Source: Symbiodinium natans
Taxonomy: Eukaryota; Sar; Dinophyceae; Suessiales; Symbiodiniaceae
Assembly (NCBI GenBank): GCA_905221605.1
Contig: CAJNDS010002647.1
Location: 127,001-191,000, forward strand
Length of the DNA: 64,000 bases
Direction of reading: 5' to 3'
Part shown: piece after piece, positions 45,086 to 56,620 of the stretch
Position numbering within the stretch: the stretch's first letter is position 1
Layout of the letters: each line of letters begins with the position of its first letter
Position numbers and translations under genes: made by a program
Notes under the pieces: generated by a model
The model's input: only the letters and a program-made list of their open reading frames with translations
Databases searched by the model: none
Told to the model about the DNA's origin: nothing

Positions 45086-48000
45086 TTAGCAGAGCTGGTT
45101 CAAGCTCGAACCTGACGGCAATTGAAGAAGCAGTCGGGGCTCGCCCCTTTCAAGCTTCCGAAGTACATCGCCAGATGCAATATGGGCGTCTGCTAGATGA
45201 ATTTTCTCGGCACCCGCTTTGATGAAGCTGTTGAGGCTGGCAGCCAAGCCTGCCCTGTCTAAGTGAGACAGCACCGAAGCAGCCTGACCGCACCTGCCAA
45301 CAGATTCTGTGCGGCATCCTGTACTGTGTGCGGTACGGTGCCAAGCATGGTAGACGCACGCCGCAAAACATGTTACCAGCCTGAAGCCCACCTCACAAGC
45401 GGCAATGGCAGTGGCGTGGGTGACAACGTCTCGCAGTCCGCAGGTGGAGAAGAGGGACAGGGTCCGCCGCCATCGTTGCTGTGCAACACAGGAGCTCAAT
45501 ACCTGACGGTCAGCATTCTCCGTCGTCACACGCCGTGACAGGAGGTGCAAGCTTGCAGCAAGTGCAGCAACCATCCAAGGCACTGCGTTAAGAGTGATCA
45601 CATTGGCTGCCTCAAGCTCCACAAAGCTGCACACTTCGCCGCATGCTGCCGCATGTTCCAGAACATGTCTAGAACTACACATGGAACTATTGATGCGTCG
45701 CCAGTGCGGGATCTACTTGTGGTGACATGTCCCCTTTGCTGTCGTACCACTTCACAGCATCCACAATAACACAATACTATTGCAACAACGCCGAATGAGT
45801 GTCCTTCCATGCCTCAGCCAAAGCACCTCGCCATCCCCGCCTAGTCTTTGCAAGAAGTGGAGGGCCCAAGTCCAACGCCCAGCAGCGTGGGACGCCCCGA
45901 TGGCGACACCTTAAGGTTCAAAGCGGAGTGGAATCTGCTATAGCCTGGTGCTTAGGTCATCGATTTCATGTTCTCTGCGCATACTTGTCTTTCGTGCTTG
46001 TCCATGCTCTGGCAAGACACTGTAGGTAATTGCACTGGCCTGAAGCCGACAGTCCCACAGCTCGTGCAACAGAAGCATCGCCCACTGCCAGAATTCCTCC
46101 CTTTGGCATGCGCTGATGGCAACGTTGTAGGCAATGACATCCGGCAGCAGCCTCTCCAGGCCTGCACTGCAACTACCGGACAATCTGCAACCTCGCTACA
46201 TCCTGACACTGAGCCCGCCGCGTTGGTCCGCAAATAAGAGAAGCGCCCGTTCCCAGCAACTACTTTTCTCACAGGCAGCAGCAGCCTGCAGCCAGGTGCT
46301 GCTCAAGCACAGGGCCACTGATAAAGGTTAAGACTCAAGTTAAGACCCTGTGAGAAGCCAAACAAACGATGGCACACGGAAATTTCCCGGCTTGGGCAAA
46401 ACGGGAGCCGAGCTGCTGTGTTGTGAGCCACCCGGCTGGGCGGCAAAGTGTTGCTGAACACGGACAGCAAATGTAAGGCTGCATTCCACTCCTAGCGGCA
46501 GAAGCTTTAACACCAACACCGACTTTCCCAGTTTGGGAGCTCTTACGTGATGCCGACTCATCCATGTCATTCGTCAGTGAATCATTCGTGGTTCTGACTG
46601 TCCTGCTGGCATGCGCTGATGGCAGCACAGATGGACACTTCGTCGCTCTGCAGCTGCCTGGTCGACCGGCATGACCGATGAGTTCAAGAGATCTTCTGAA
46701 ACTTGGAATTTGAAAAAGACTTCCAGACGTTTCCGGGCAGTGAAATCGAAGGTCCAGGCTGGTCCGGGCTGCTTCCGCTGGACGCTCCAAAGCAGACGCG
46801 TGGCAGCCAGCCAGCTGCGACCCTCGGCGCAGGCAGACGACGCAGCGTTGCAGGTGACCAGGTCCTGCGCGACCGGAGGAGGTTGCGAAGATTCAAGAAG
46901 TATTCAAGACATCTCAAGACTCAAGGCTGGGCATGGGCTGAAAAGGCTGTGAGCTACCCAGGGTCCATGCACACATGACTTTGGCGAAGGTCAGCAAGCA
47001 GGCGCACTGCCATCTGCCAGCTGTCACCCGAGCAGGCACTTACCAAGGCACTGTAGGCAACCACATCGAACCTCAAGACGCAGCTCAGGACTTGAAGGCT
47101 TACGCGCTCAGTGAAGCCTGAGCTGTGCGAGCTTAATTGACGTGCTCAAACTTGCTGAACTCAGGCAAGGAGCTGCAGCTTCCTTTCCTTGCCAGTGCTC
47201 AGAAGCAGCATGGCCTGCAGCCATACACTGCCTGGGCTTGAAGCGCACATGGAACTGCCTAGGGCCTAGCGTTCACAACTTCACAACAGAACGGCAGCAA
47301 GAAGGAACAGGCATGTCGGGAGCATCCAAGCGGCCCTTCTCACAGGCACTCAACGCAGCACTGTAAGAGACAACAGACGCTTGCAGCCGGTTCCGACCCT
47401 CAGTTTCAGCCGTGCTGCAAGCTTGGCATGCTTGGCTGGCCGCGACTACTTACAGGGCCTACAGAATTTACAGAATCAGAGACCCTCACCACGGAGCACC
47501 ACACATTGCTCTGAAATCTGCCGAGGCTCAAGCTGTCTCAGGAGCTCAAGAGCCCACTGCCACTGGCCTGCTTTCTCGCAGGCGCTGATGGCGGAATTAA
47601 AGCTGATTTGGTCAGGCTGCCGTGACTGGGATGCCAAGAGGTCGGATAGAAGGAGCAGGGCGGCTTGCCACTCTGCTGCCTTCTCACAAGCACTGATGGC
47701 TGTGTTGACAATGATCAGGTTGACCAGGCTCTCGGCCTCCACCGTCAATAGATCGAGTGCTTCCTGCCAGCGTGAACTGGCCTCACATGCGCTGAGCAAT
47801 GCACCATAAATCACGTTGTTCAGCTTCATGCCCAGCAGGGGCAAGTCTTGGTACAAGCGCAAAGCCCGCTGCCAACGCCCTGCCCTTCCCCACGCACTGA
47901 TAACGGTACTGTGCGAAACGATGGTTGGCTCTAAAGTCCGGCTGACCAACATATGACAGAGCTGAACTGCTCGATGCCAGTCGCTTCCCTTCTGGCATGC

Positions 48001-48441
48001 ACTACAGACGGCGTTGTACATGATCACGTCCGCTTCTACTGCAGCATGTTCAGCCTGTTGCAGGAGAACCAATGCGTTCCGCCATTCTGAGGCCCTCTCA
48101 CAGGCACTGATGGCTGAAGTGTATGCCACAACATTTGGTCTTTGAGTGATCTCCTGCAAGGCTGCAAAGAGTAGCAACGCTCGCTGCCACTCTTCTGCAC
48201 GACCACATGCAGTGATCCCGGCGCTGTAGGCATTCACTGCACCATTGCATCGGCTCTTCTTGAACTCATCCAACACATGCATGCCGTTCTGCCATTCAAG
48301 CTGCTTACCAAGCTGCTGGATGGACTTGGTAAACGCTTTCGCTTGAGAAGTGCCGGTACTACAGCACATGCCATTCCTCAGGCTGTTCTTTGCGGGGTAG
48401 CAAACCAATGACGTTATGTCATGACAAGCAAGGAGCAACAC
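45086..48441 (-). CDS. PPR-repeat protein, with seven repeats in one exon
   Basis: PPR proteins are helical repeats that bind single-stranded RNA, mostly in plastids and mitochondria. The exon between about 48400 and 47510 carries seven nearly contiguous 33-36-residue repeats plus partial ones at each end. Examples are EEWQRALLLF...VVAYTSAISACERA, SEWRNALVLL...ADVIMYNAVCSACQKG and AEWQAALLLL...ISFNSAISACEKA. It continues in short exons: about 47325-47400 (VVSYSAALSACEKG), 47155-47225 (WLQAMLLLSTG), 46984-47071 (FDVVAYSALVSACSGDSWQM), 46770-46885 (DLVTCNAASSACAEGRSWLA), 46590-46650 (SDEVSICAAISACQQD), 46400-46495 (EWNAALHLLSVF), 46030-46165 (DVIAYNVAISACQREEFWQW) and 45086 to about 45650. The last has degenerate repeats and ends LNQLC-stop. 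Most of these exon ends are approximate. The N-terminus before KQLEWQ is unclear: an ATG opens the frame at 48441 but its first 30 residues are unconvincing. It may continue from the PPR exons at 50.6-56.6 kb rather than being separate. Confidence 0.85.
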
Positions 48442-50580
48442 CGGGCTCGGTGGTTAGCCCACACGCCCTCAGCCGCATCGTGCAACTTGAATCGCTTTGC
48501 AGCGGAAGCCCAGGTAGATAGTTCCTAGAGACGAGTGACGAGCCCTCGAAAAAACATGGCATGTTCATAGCGTTCTCCAACGGGCCCCAGATACGTTCAA
48601 CGTCAAAAGTTGTGCGGCAGCATTGCAAACTAGCCATGTCTCCTTTGAGATTTGTTCAATTCCTGGCTGGGCTTTGTTGAAACCGTATCCGTGCATCTTT
48701 CTACATCTCGTACGGCATGCATGCTGAAAGATCTCTGTCTGGGATAACGAAGCATTCACAAAAAAAACAATCGAAACTGCAACAGTACAGTGAAGCACTT
48801 GTATGCGAAAGCGCTGTGTGGTCAAATTGGATGCTGCCTTAAGAAGTCCGGGGGGGAGGGACCTGAAAAATGAGCCCATGTGAGTCCCCACTGCTAGATT
48901 AGGTGCTTTATAGGTTGGGGCACCAAAAAGGGATCCAAATGCAAACGGGTTGGATGACTATCCACAGCGACTTGGGAAAATGGAAGCGTAAGAAACTGGG
49001 ACACCCTACTGGCTGGAGAACCTGTTTCTTATGCAATGTTTCCATTGCACTCATGTCGAACTTCACAAGCTCACTTTGTGTTGGACGTCCAGAACGATAT
49101 CTCTCTATTGAAGTGAAAGCTGCATGTCAAGTAGATCCCTATGACCTGTTTTTGCACTGCGAACAGTTGAGCAGGAGTTCAGTTGAATTTCTCTCATCCT
49201 TTGGCGGGAGGCCAGCTCGAACACTGCGTGTTCATGCAGGCGTGCGTTTTTCAATTCTCTCGGCTTTCGCTTTGGTTTTTGCTGTAGCTGTAGCAGTTTT
49301 GGCTTTGATTTGGATGGCTGGGCCTCGCTGACGGGAGGTATACAAGCATATATGCAAATGTACAAAACGGTTCCAACTTTGTCTCGGCTCGATTCGTGTT
49401 CATTCCTTCCATTCCATCTTAACTGCCTTCCTACCCAGCCATCCTTCTTGCCTTTGTTCGTTCCTCCCTCCTCCCTTTCTTGCATACTTCTTGCGAAGAA
49501 CAACCCGGGCGGTTGTCCTTTTCAGCTGCGTTGATCCATAGGCCATAGGTTGCTCTTGGCGATTTTGTACTGCATTTCAAGCCTATGTCGCTCTGCGACA
49601 CCTGCATCTACCTCTGGAACGCATCGGTGTGATGCAGAAGTCAACTGTTAACTCGCAAAACATCGTGGTCGAATCTTTGCCAATGCAAGCCGTAGGAGCC
49701 AATGCCATGCTGTAGGCTCCAGCAAAAAGAACGCGCAGCTATGGACCAGCAGGGCAAGCGCCACCAGCACGGACCTGGTTTCGCTGCATTGAGCTGCCTG
49801 CACTCGATTCCGAAATGCATCGGCGTTACATGGCAAAGCCGGAGGCTGCCGTGGCAGCCAAAAAACTACTTCAACTGTAACGAATCAGAATGCTGCATGA
49901 GTTTCTGTTAATCTTCTTGGCTTGGCTTTGAGCGCATGCAACATGATGCTTGAGAAAGCGGCCGTTTTCACGATGGGGTGACATGATCTGCAGGCAAAGC
50001 GCGCGCTTGGGACGGAAGCATGTCTGCACTTGTTAGAAGCTGGTTACGATTCCGCAACCTGGACATGAAAGAAATCGATCTGGGATACACGAAAATGGAG
50101 CTAATTAGGCCAGAAACCCTCGGTGCGCGTAAGAAATAACATTTTCCGCCAGCAGCATCAGGTCCGACCACCCCGCCATTTGCACCTCACGGAAAAATGT
50201 CTGGAACAAAAGACAGCGCCGACAGCGAAAAGAAGTGAGCGCAGTACATAGATGCAGAACTGTCAAGATGTTAACATTGATGGGCGCAAGACAGCTGCAA
50301 CCTTCCGACAAGCGCGCCAAAATGCGGCAACACGCAATTGCCTATCCAGCATGCCCGAAAGCATTCATCTGAAAGCAAACTCTCGAAGACGGAAGGTGAG
50401 TAATTAGCACATCCTAGCTCCAGGAATGCTCCTTCAGCACCTCATAGAGAAGGTTGGCTAAACGATCGCCCAACTCAAAGTCCTCGCACAAGCCTCACAG
50501 GCTGAATCTGTTCACAGCTTTACTTCCACAGCTGCAACTCAATTTCTGGCAAACCCCCTGGCAAACGTGCCTGTCATCAC
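48442..50580. other. Spacer between two PPR clusters
   Basis: It contains a plus-strand frame (48903-49331, 142 residues) ending in a hydrophobic run (ILSAFALVFAVAVAVLALIW), overlapped by an equally open minus frame. A minus segment near 50105-50200 (EVQMAGWSDLMLLAENVISY) is faintly PPR-like. Nothing is firm enough to call. Confidence 0.35.
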
Positions 50581-53500
50581 TTCGAGCGTGATGGTGTCTG
50601 GCTGCAGAATGGCACGGCGCAGCTCTCCCAAGAGCGCCAAGGAATGCTGCCACTGACTGGAGAGCTCCTTGGCTTCATCGTTTCTCACTTCAGCACCGCG
50701 GGCCATCTTGCAAGTTCAACGCGCCGACATTACAGATCATACAGGTGAGGTGTCGCATGGCAGGATACTAGTGCCACACACCCCAGAGTCCAGGGTAAAC
50801 CGCTTCAACCAAGCCCAAAATCTGCCTCCCAAGCAAGCAGAACAGTCTTTTCACACAAGGGCAAAGCTTCGCAGGCACTGATGGCTGCATTGAAGGTAAC
50901 AATGTTTGGCTGCATCCAAGACCATTCCATGTCTTGAAGAAGGCGGAGTACATGCTGCCATCTCCCACCTTCGAACTCAAGGCATCTTACACAAAAACTT
51001 CTTCGTCCCTATCCCAGGTTAGGCTCCCTTCCTGAGAGTCTGTGCCAGCAGTCCTACCAGCAAGAAGCCAGCCTTTCTCACAGGCGCTGATGGTTGCAGA
51101 CAGTGTGACTACCTGCTCTCGCTTGTCTGTGTTGGGGCTTGTCACAAACTAGTCCAGTCAAGAAATGCTTCTATGACGCTCTGTGACGCGCATGGCTCTC
51201 AAACAGAAACCATGGGGCAGTGGTCGGGTGTCTCAAGCTCACGAGGCTGGGGTACACTTCTCAAGCCGAGAGGACGTTCAGCTCCAGCTGCTGGGTTTTG
51301 GCATCCTCGTAGAGACACAGCGCCAGTGCCCACTGCTCCTTGCACGGAATGAAGCGGATTGATGATGCGCTTAAAGAATTGCCCCATAAGTAACGGGATT
51401 CACTTAGCCACGTACAACAAAGGGAGCCTCATCATCATCCTGAGCCGGCACAGCTCACAATGGAGCCTGCAGTTTAGCTGGCAATTCAACCTGCAACTGA
51501 GCCCGAAATTGAATGCAGCAAAGCCGTTCGGCCAGCCCAGAATTGAGCCAATTCAGCTTGCAATCAGGCCAATTGACCTCCCCACTGAGACTGAAAGTGA
51601 GCTAGTCGGTCGTTGAGCCTGCAATTGAGCCCGCAATTGCCCTGCCTGCAATTGATCACACCTGAACCCTGCTACAAGCCTTCAGTCGAACACACAACCG
51701 AGCCTGCCACGGAGCTTGAACTAGAACACAAACTTGCACTTGAGCAGGTATTGAGAGTGCAATTGAGCTTACACTGGAGACTGCCGTCGCGCTTGCAAAA
51801 ATAGCTTGCACTTGAGCTTGCCATGGAGTGCAACTGGCAATATTCTACGATATTTGCACAAACTCGAATCCTTTTCGCAGGCACTGATGGCGGCATTGTA
51901 GATGATGGCATCGGCCTTCCAGAGGGCTGCAGGGCTCTACTGGGACGAGACCAGGCGAAATGTGGGGAACACATGGCTGAAGCACAGTCGCTCTTGTTTT
52001 TCTGCGGATGGGAAGTGCGGTACATATGTGCAGCATAGCATACGCAAGCGTAACTTATCGTCAGTTATAAGAAGCATGTCAGTGACTAACGGCGCGCAAC
52101 ACGTCGCGGGGTGGACATGAGTGGGACGCACAAAACACAACAGTGGCCCAGAAGCTGGCACACTCAAACTGCCGACACACCGGCCAAAAACAAGCTACAG
52201 TTGCACTAGGGAGAAGCATACTCCTGCAACCATTAAACCCGAACTCCTGCAGACCTCCAAGCCGTCAAAGCCCCCCTCTTACGATGGACAAGTCCACTCC
52301 GCGAATCTCCGCGGTCGCAGGGTTGCCATGGCCCCTTTTGTTGACCATTTGCCTCCAAGCCCGAGTTCAACGTCGATTCCAAGAGGAGGGCTGCCACGGC
52401 CCACCTGAGCTCGATTGCAATACGCGAGGGGCCTTGCAAACCCACTGCTCTCACAATCCCTCGACATGAGCAATCAGACGGCGTTGTCAGCTGGCAGCGC
52501 ATGGCTCCCTCCCTTCAAAATGCCGTTACGGGCAGAAAGCAGCTAATTGTCATCTCGCTATTCAATGCATGAATCTTTTGCATCCTTGCAACTTGCTTCG
52601 CTTCTCACAGGCGCTGATAGCAGATGAGATGAGGATCAAATCGGCACGCTGGCCTGTTTCCTCCAGCTCCTTGGGTAACCCATGGCAAAACTGGTCGAAT
52701 GCCCAGGCAATGCTCATGCGTTCGAGTTCCTGTAGAAAGGCAAGAGCTTGTCTGGAAAAATCAACAGGGCGCAAGGAGACGTGGCTGGCATCGCCACCAT
52801 AGCTTTGACGCAGCTTTGACGGCGCTGCAAACTAATTTGGTGGCATTTTGACCTGCTGAGGACTGCAAGCCCGCGCAGGCAAATTTGGATACGCCATTCT
52901 CGCCGCGGCACCTTTAGAAGGAGCAGCGCGGTTTGCCATTCCCCACGCTTCTCACAGGCACTGACAGCAGCACTGTACCTAAAAATGCAAGAAACCGTTC
53001 GCACAGATTCCCGCAAGATGGAACTAACAAACGAAACGCATGGCAACCCCTGTCTTAACGTCAGCATGCTTCCTGGGCGTTTGCAGGATGTATTGTTCGG
53101 CTTCTCTTCATGTACATCTTCCAACTCTGGTCAAATAGAACTAGACTCGACGCCATTACGTGGCTTTCTTTGGAACCCGTCACGGGAGCAAAGCTCTCTT
53201 TCACCTTGTTAGGTGTTCATGATGCTGTTTGCATTGTGTCCATCCTTGTATTGGGTTGCAAGTGAAGGTGAAGTGAACCGACAAAAGATGAAAGAACCTT
53301 GTGCAAGCAACTGAGGAAACAGAGTGGACGAGCCATGCTGCGTGACCACACTCAGCTGCAAATTCTTCCGCCACATCATCTCCATAATTCGCAAAGCCCG
53401 TTGCCATTGTCCACCTTTCCTTAATCCAGAACCCGTGAAAGTGCACGATCAGCTTCCAAACAAGACTGAGAAAGCACTCTCCAGTGCGGTGTACAGGTGC

Positions 53501-56500
53501 GGTCCCTTCACACTCAGTGACTCAATAGGCACGCAAAGACGAAGCCCAGTAAGTATTCAGGAATTTTGTGTCAAACAGTGCCAGAGCACCTAAGGTGCAT
53601 GAGATGCTGCGTTGCCATCTCGATCTGCAAAGCAAAAGCACTCCAAAATATCCCGAAGACATTGAAGCTAAGAGTCTCACACGCGCTGATTGCGGAGTTG
53701 TAAGTTATCTCATCAGGCTCCAGGCTCCAGCTTGCTAACCTTGACAACAATAGTACCACCTGCCTCCACTGTCCAGCTTTCTCACACGCGCCCAGGGCTG
53801 CATTGAACCTTAGGCACAATTGGAAACCCAGTGGCAAGTGTGGGCCCATGGTACTATGGTGGCTGTCTCGCGACTTGTTCTGAGTCGTTTCGCGACGGCT
53901 TCGGTTAGCATAAGTCTGAAAGAAACCATTACAGTGTAGCTGCTTGCTGCTGCGCTTTTGCTCGGTGCTTTCTTGCCTCGGCACGCAATCAAGTTGGGCG
54001 CCCTGCGGCGAGGGTCGCCGAGGAGGAGTAAGGCTCGCGCCCACGCAGCACTATGAGCGCCTTGGCGCGAAAGGAAAAGCAAAGCGACTATAGTTGCTGC
54101 GGCTTTCATCTGAGCAGGCGGCAGGCCGTAATGGCAGCGCCCACCCCAACCATGTTCAGTTGCAGACGGCGGCCTGCACGGAAGTGTTGGCCAGGGCATA
54201 GCATGCTGCCAACCGCTGCAAGCCGTGAGGAAAAGAGAGTACAATCTTGCATTGTGATTGTTGCTTCGTCATCTTGCTTTGGTTTCTGCAGCTAGGTCTG
54301 GAGCACTGGCTTGTGCAACCCTCCCTGTTGCTCACTGTAAACGACTGAGTGATTTGGGCCTCGCCTCCGTCCCCGACCGGCTCCCCCCTTGGGGTACCTA
54401 ATTAATCAGGAAGCAGTCGCCCTCCTCCCGCCCAGTGTAACCTGGCTTTTGCCCCAGCACAAGAAGAACTCCAGCAAGCTCCAATCAGCTAGCTTTCGTG
54501 ACTAAGTAAGGCCACCATCCCTATATTGCAGGTCAGAAGCTTCTTGCCTTCAGCAATTGCCAATCATTATCAACTCGTGGAGCCAGGAGTTTACCAGTGC
54601 TCACAAGCCATTCGTGACTCTGCTAGACAGTATGACCTTTGCAGCCGCGACATTCCGCCATAAGACCCGCAACGCTAGAGTGCGGGCACAACTGTTCCTG
54701 CGTTTGAACAATGCAACGAACAAGCCACTATAAAGCACAGCGTCGGGTCATCTAGCAAAGGCGTCAGTTCTTTAAACTTAATATGGCTTTTGAGATCTTC
54801 TGAGCCGAGGCTGAACGCTGAAACACGAAACTTGAGAGCCTGAGCTGAGCCTGAGCAAAGCTAACCTGCCTTCTGAAAACGTAGTCTTGGGCCTTAGGCT
54901 GCCCGGCATCAAGATCTCAAGTTTTTGAGGCCAGCCCTAAAGCTAATATTCCCGCTTCTGGGATTTTTCTGAGATCCTTCTGACATTCCTCTAGACTCTA
55001 GATACAGCTGACTGAGCTCATGAGCCAGTGACACCGCCCCGCCTGCAAATTGCACGGTACAGTACCCATTTGTTGAGGCTGGGGGCGAGGGCCTACACAA
55101 TTCAGGTTTCAACACCATGCTCGCTTACGACAGCGGCTACCTGTGACAGGCTGGGTCTCCCTTTGGGTACCCATGTAGATTGCAACAAGTCTCCCTCTCT
55201 GACCGCGCCGTCTCCGTGTCCCTGGTCCTCTTTCTCTTCTTGCTTCTGCTGCTTCTGCTTCTTCTTCTTATTCTTCTTCTTCTTCTTCTTCTTCTTCTTC
55301 TTCTTCTTCTTCTTCTTCTTCTTCTTCTTCTTCTTCTTCTTCTTCTTCTTCTTCTTCTTCTTCTTCTGCTTCTGCTTCTGGTACTTTCCGTGTGTTCGCT
55401 CCTCTTGCTGGCACTAGCGCAGCTGCTGTTTGCACATTCGTTTGCGTTTGTCGAGTTCCGGGCCTGGCAACTGGGCCAAGAGAATCAAAGCCTCCGGCCA
55501 GCGATCGTTCTTTCCAGACATGCCTTGCATACTCTCGTACAAGGAAGCTGACTAAAAGAAGGAAAAACAGCTGGTCCCATCATTTGTCCCAGGCACAAAC
55601 AGCTGTGCTGTACGTGACGATGGTCGGCTGCAGGGATGCGGGAGACAGGAAGCTTTGAGCAAGCTCCCATGTCGACAGTTCCTGGAACGAGTTGAGAACC
55701 TCGGGGCGTGACGGCTCCGTACTCCGATCTGCCTTTGGCTTAGCCGCGGGGCCCCAACAATTCACCATGATTTTGCGGATTCCCTCCCCCACACCCCTGA
55801 GCGATCAGCAAAGCTGGGCTTAGACGAAGCTCCTGGAAGGGAGCTTCCGTAACATGTGACCCAACAATATGCACGTGCGTCACGAATCATCTAGCTACAC
55901 ACTTGGCGAACGCCTCATACTTGCACGAACCTACATCAGCGATGTGAATGAATCAGGCATCAATGCGTATTATGTTTGCTGAGAAGCGGAGTTGTGCAGG
56001 ATGATGTCCGGCTGAGCAGCGCCCTCCTTGACCTTCTCATGGATGTTCACGGCCAGCTCCCACTGTGACCCGGACAAGGCGCTGACCTAGTACTCAGCAC
56101 TTCTAACCGATTCTAACCCCCGCTTTCTGTTTCCTTTGCGCTGACCACTCCTGCGCTTGAGCTTTTTGTTTTGCCACCCGCCTAGCCTGAGTTCTTTCAA
56201 ACTAGCGGGAAGTGCTGCAGCAAGAACTTACATGCCGAAGGACAGCTGCCCACCCCTCGACATGGGAGCGCTTTTCAAGGCTTCGTGCGCGAATGGCGCA
56301 GCATGAGGAGAATCCGGAACATATTTCGCAGCGGACCAATCAAGACCCCAAACCCTCAACAACGTTGGGGAACATAGCCTACAGCTTCAAGACAAGATAA
56401 CTCTGTCACACTTGAAACTTGAAACTCCCGCGCGCCCAACCTCAGCCGAATAAAGAGAAAAACCCAGACCAAACCAAGGAGCCATTGAACTGAAAGTGAT

Positions 56501-56620
56501 GACATTTGGCTCCAAGTCAAGGTGGGCAAAACCAGACAGAAGGTCGAGCGCTGCCAGCCAGTGCGCTGTCTTGCCACAATGGGTAATGACCGCTGTATTA
56601 CTCCGCACTTCACTGATCCT
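50581..56620 (-). CDS. PPR-repeat protein in many small exons
   Basis: About a dozen short minus-strand segments each encode part of a PPR repeat. From upstream: about 56484-56620 (HWLAALDLLSGFAHLDLEPN), 55980-56086 (SQWELAVNIHEKVKEGAAQP), 55584-55699 (TWELAQSFL...TIVTYSTAVCAWDK), about 53965-54055 (AWARALLLLGDPRR), 53680-53808 (FNAALGACEKAGQWRQVVLL), 52912-52978 (YSAAVSACEKRGEWQTALLL), about 52600-52755 (ADLILISSAISACEK), about 51868-51931 (ADAIIYNAAISACEK), 51276-51338 (EQWALALCLYEDAKTQQLEL), 51073-51112 (VVTLSATISACEK), 50868-50968 (GRWQHVLRLLQDMEWSWMQP) and 50581-50667 (SQWQHSLALLGELRRAILQP). The three exons 51338-50868 splice exactly in phase (a GT and a GC intron) into two clean repeats. 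Elsewhere repeats are incomplete, so exons are missing or the array has decayed. Whether this is one gene, several tandem genes, or the 5' part of the next PPR gene cannot be settled here. Confidence 0.75.
51425..51840. repeat. Degenerate twelve-base repeat, consensus TTGAGCCTGCAA
   Basis: Some 400 bases are built from diverged copies of a 12-mer, seen as GAGCCTGCAATT, GAGCCCGCAATT, GAGCTTGAACTA and so on, in one orientation. It separates two PPR exons on the minus strand and so probably lies in an intron or in a gap between PPR genes. Its period is a multiple of three, which keeps one frame open (51613-51804) without implying a protein. Confidence 0.8.
54140..54290 (-). pseudogene. Degenerate PPR repeat spread over three frames
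   Basis: In minus-strand order, pieces of one repeat appear in different frames with no room for introns: SGWQHAM, then ALANTSVQAAVC, then NMVGVGAAITACR. Together they match the usual helix A-helix B pattern, suggesting a repeat damaged by small indels. It lies between intact PPR exons. Confidence 0.35.
55231..55381 (+). repeat. CTT trinucleotide microsatellite (AAG on the other strand)
   Basis: About 150 bases, roughly 40 CTT units in the pure core with a few CTG and ATT interruptions at the edges. It lies just downstream, on the minus strand, of the PPR exon at 55584-55699. The poly-Phe and poly-Leu frames across it are artefacts. Confidence 0.95.
56165..56186 (+). repeat. Dispersed 22-base motif, copy 2
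   Basis: Identical over 22 bases to 40703-40724, in the same orientation. It lies in an apparent intron between the first two PPR exons of the 50.6-56.6 kb cluster. Confidence 0.7.

Noticed and set aside
48903-49331. 142-residue plus frame with a C-terminal hydrophobic run
   Set aside because: The minus strand is equally open, the sequence before the hydrophobic run is not protein-like, and no partner exon is seen.
55028-55551. Poly-Phe and poly-Leu frames
   Set aside because: They are the CTT microsatellite read in different frames.
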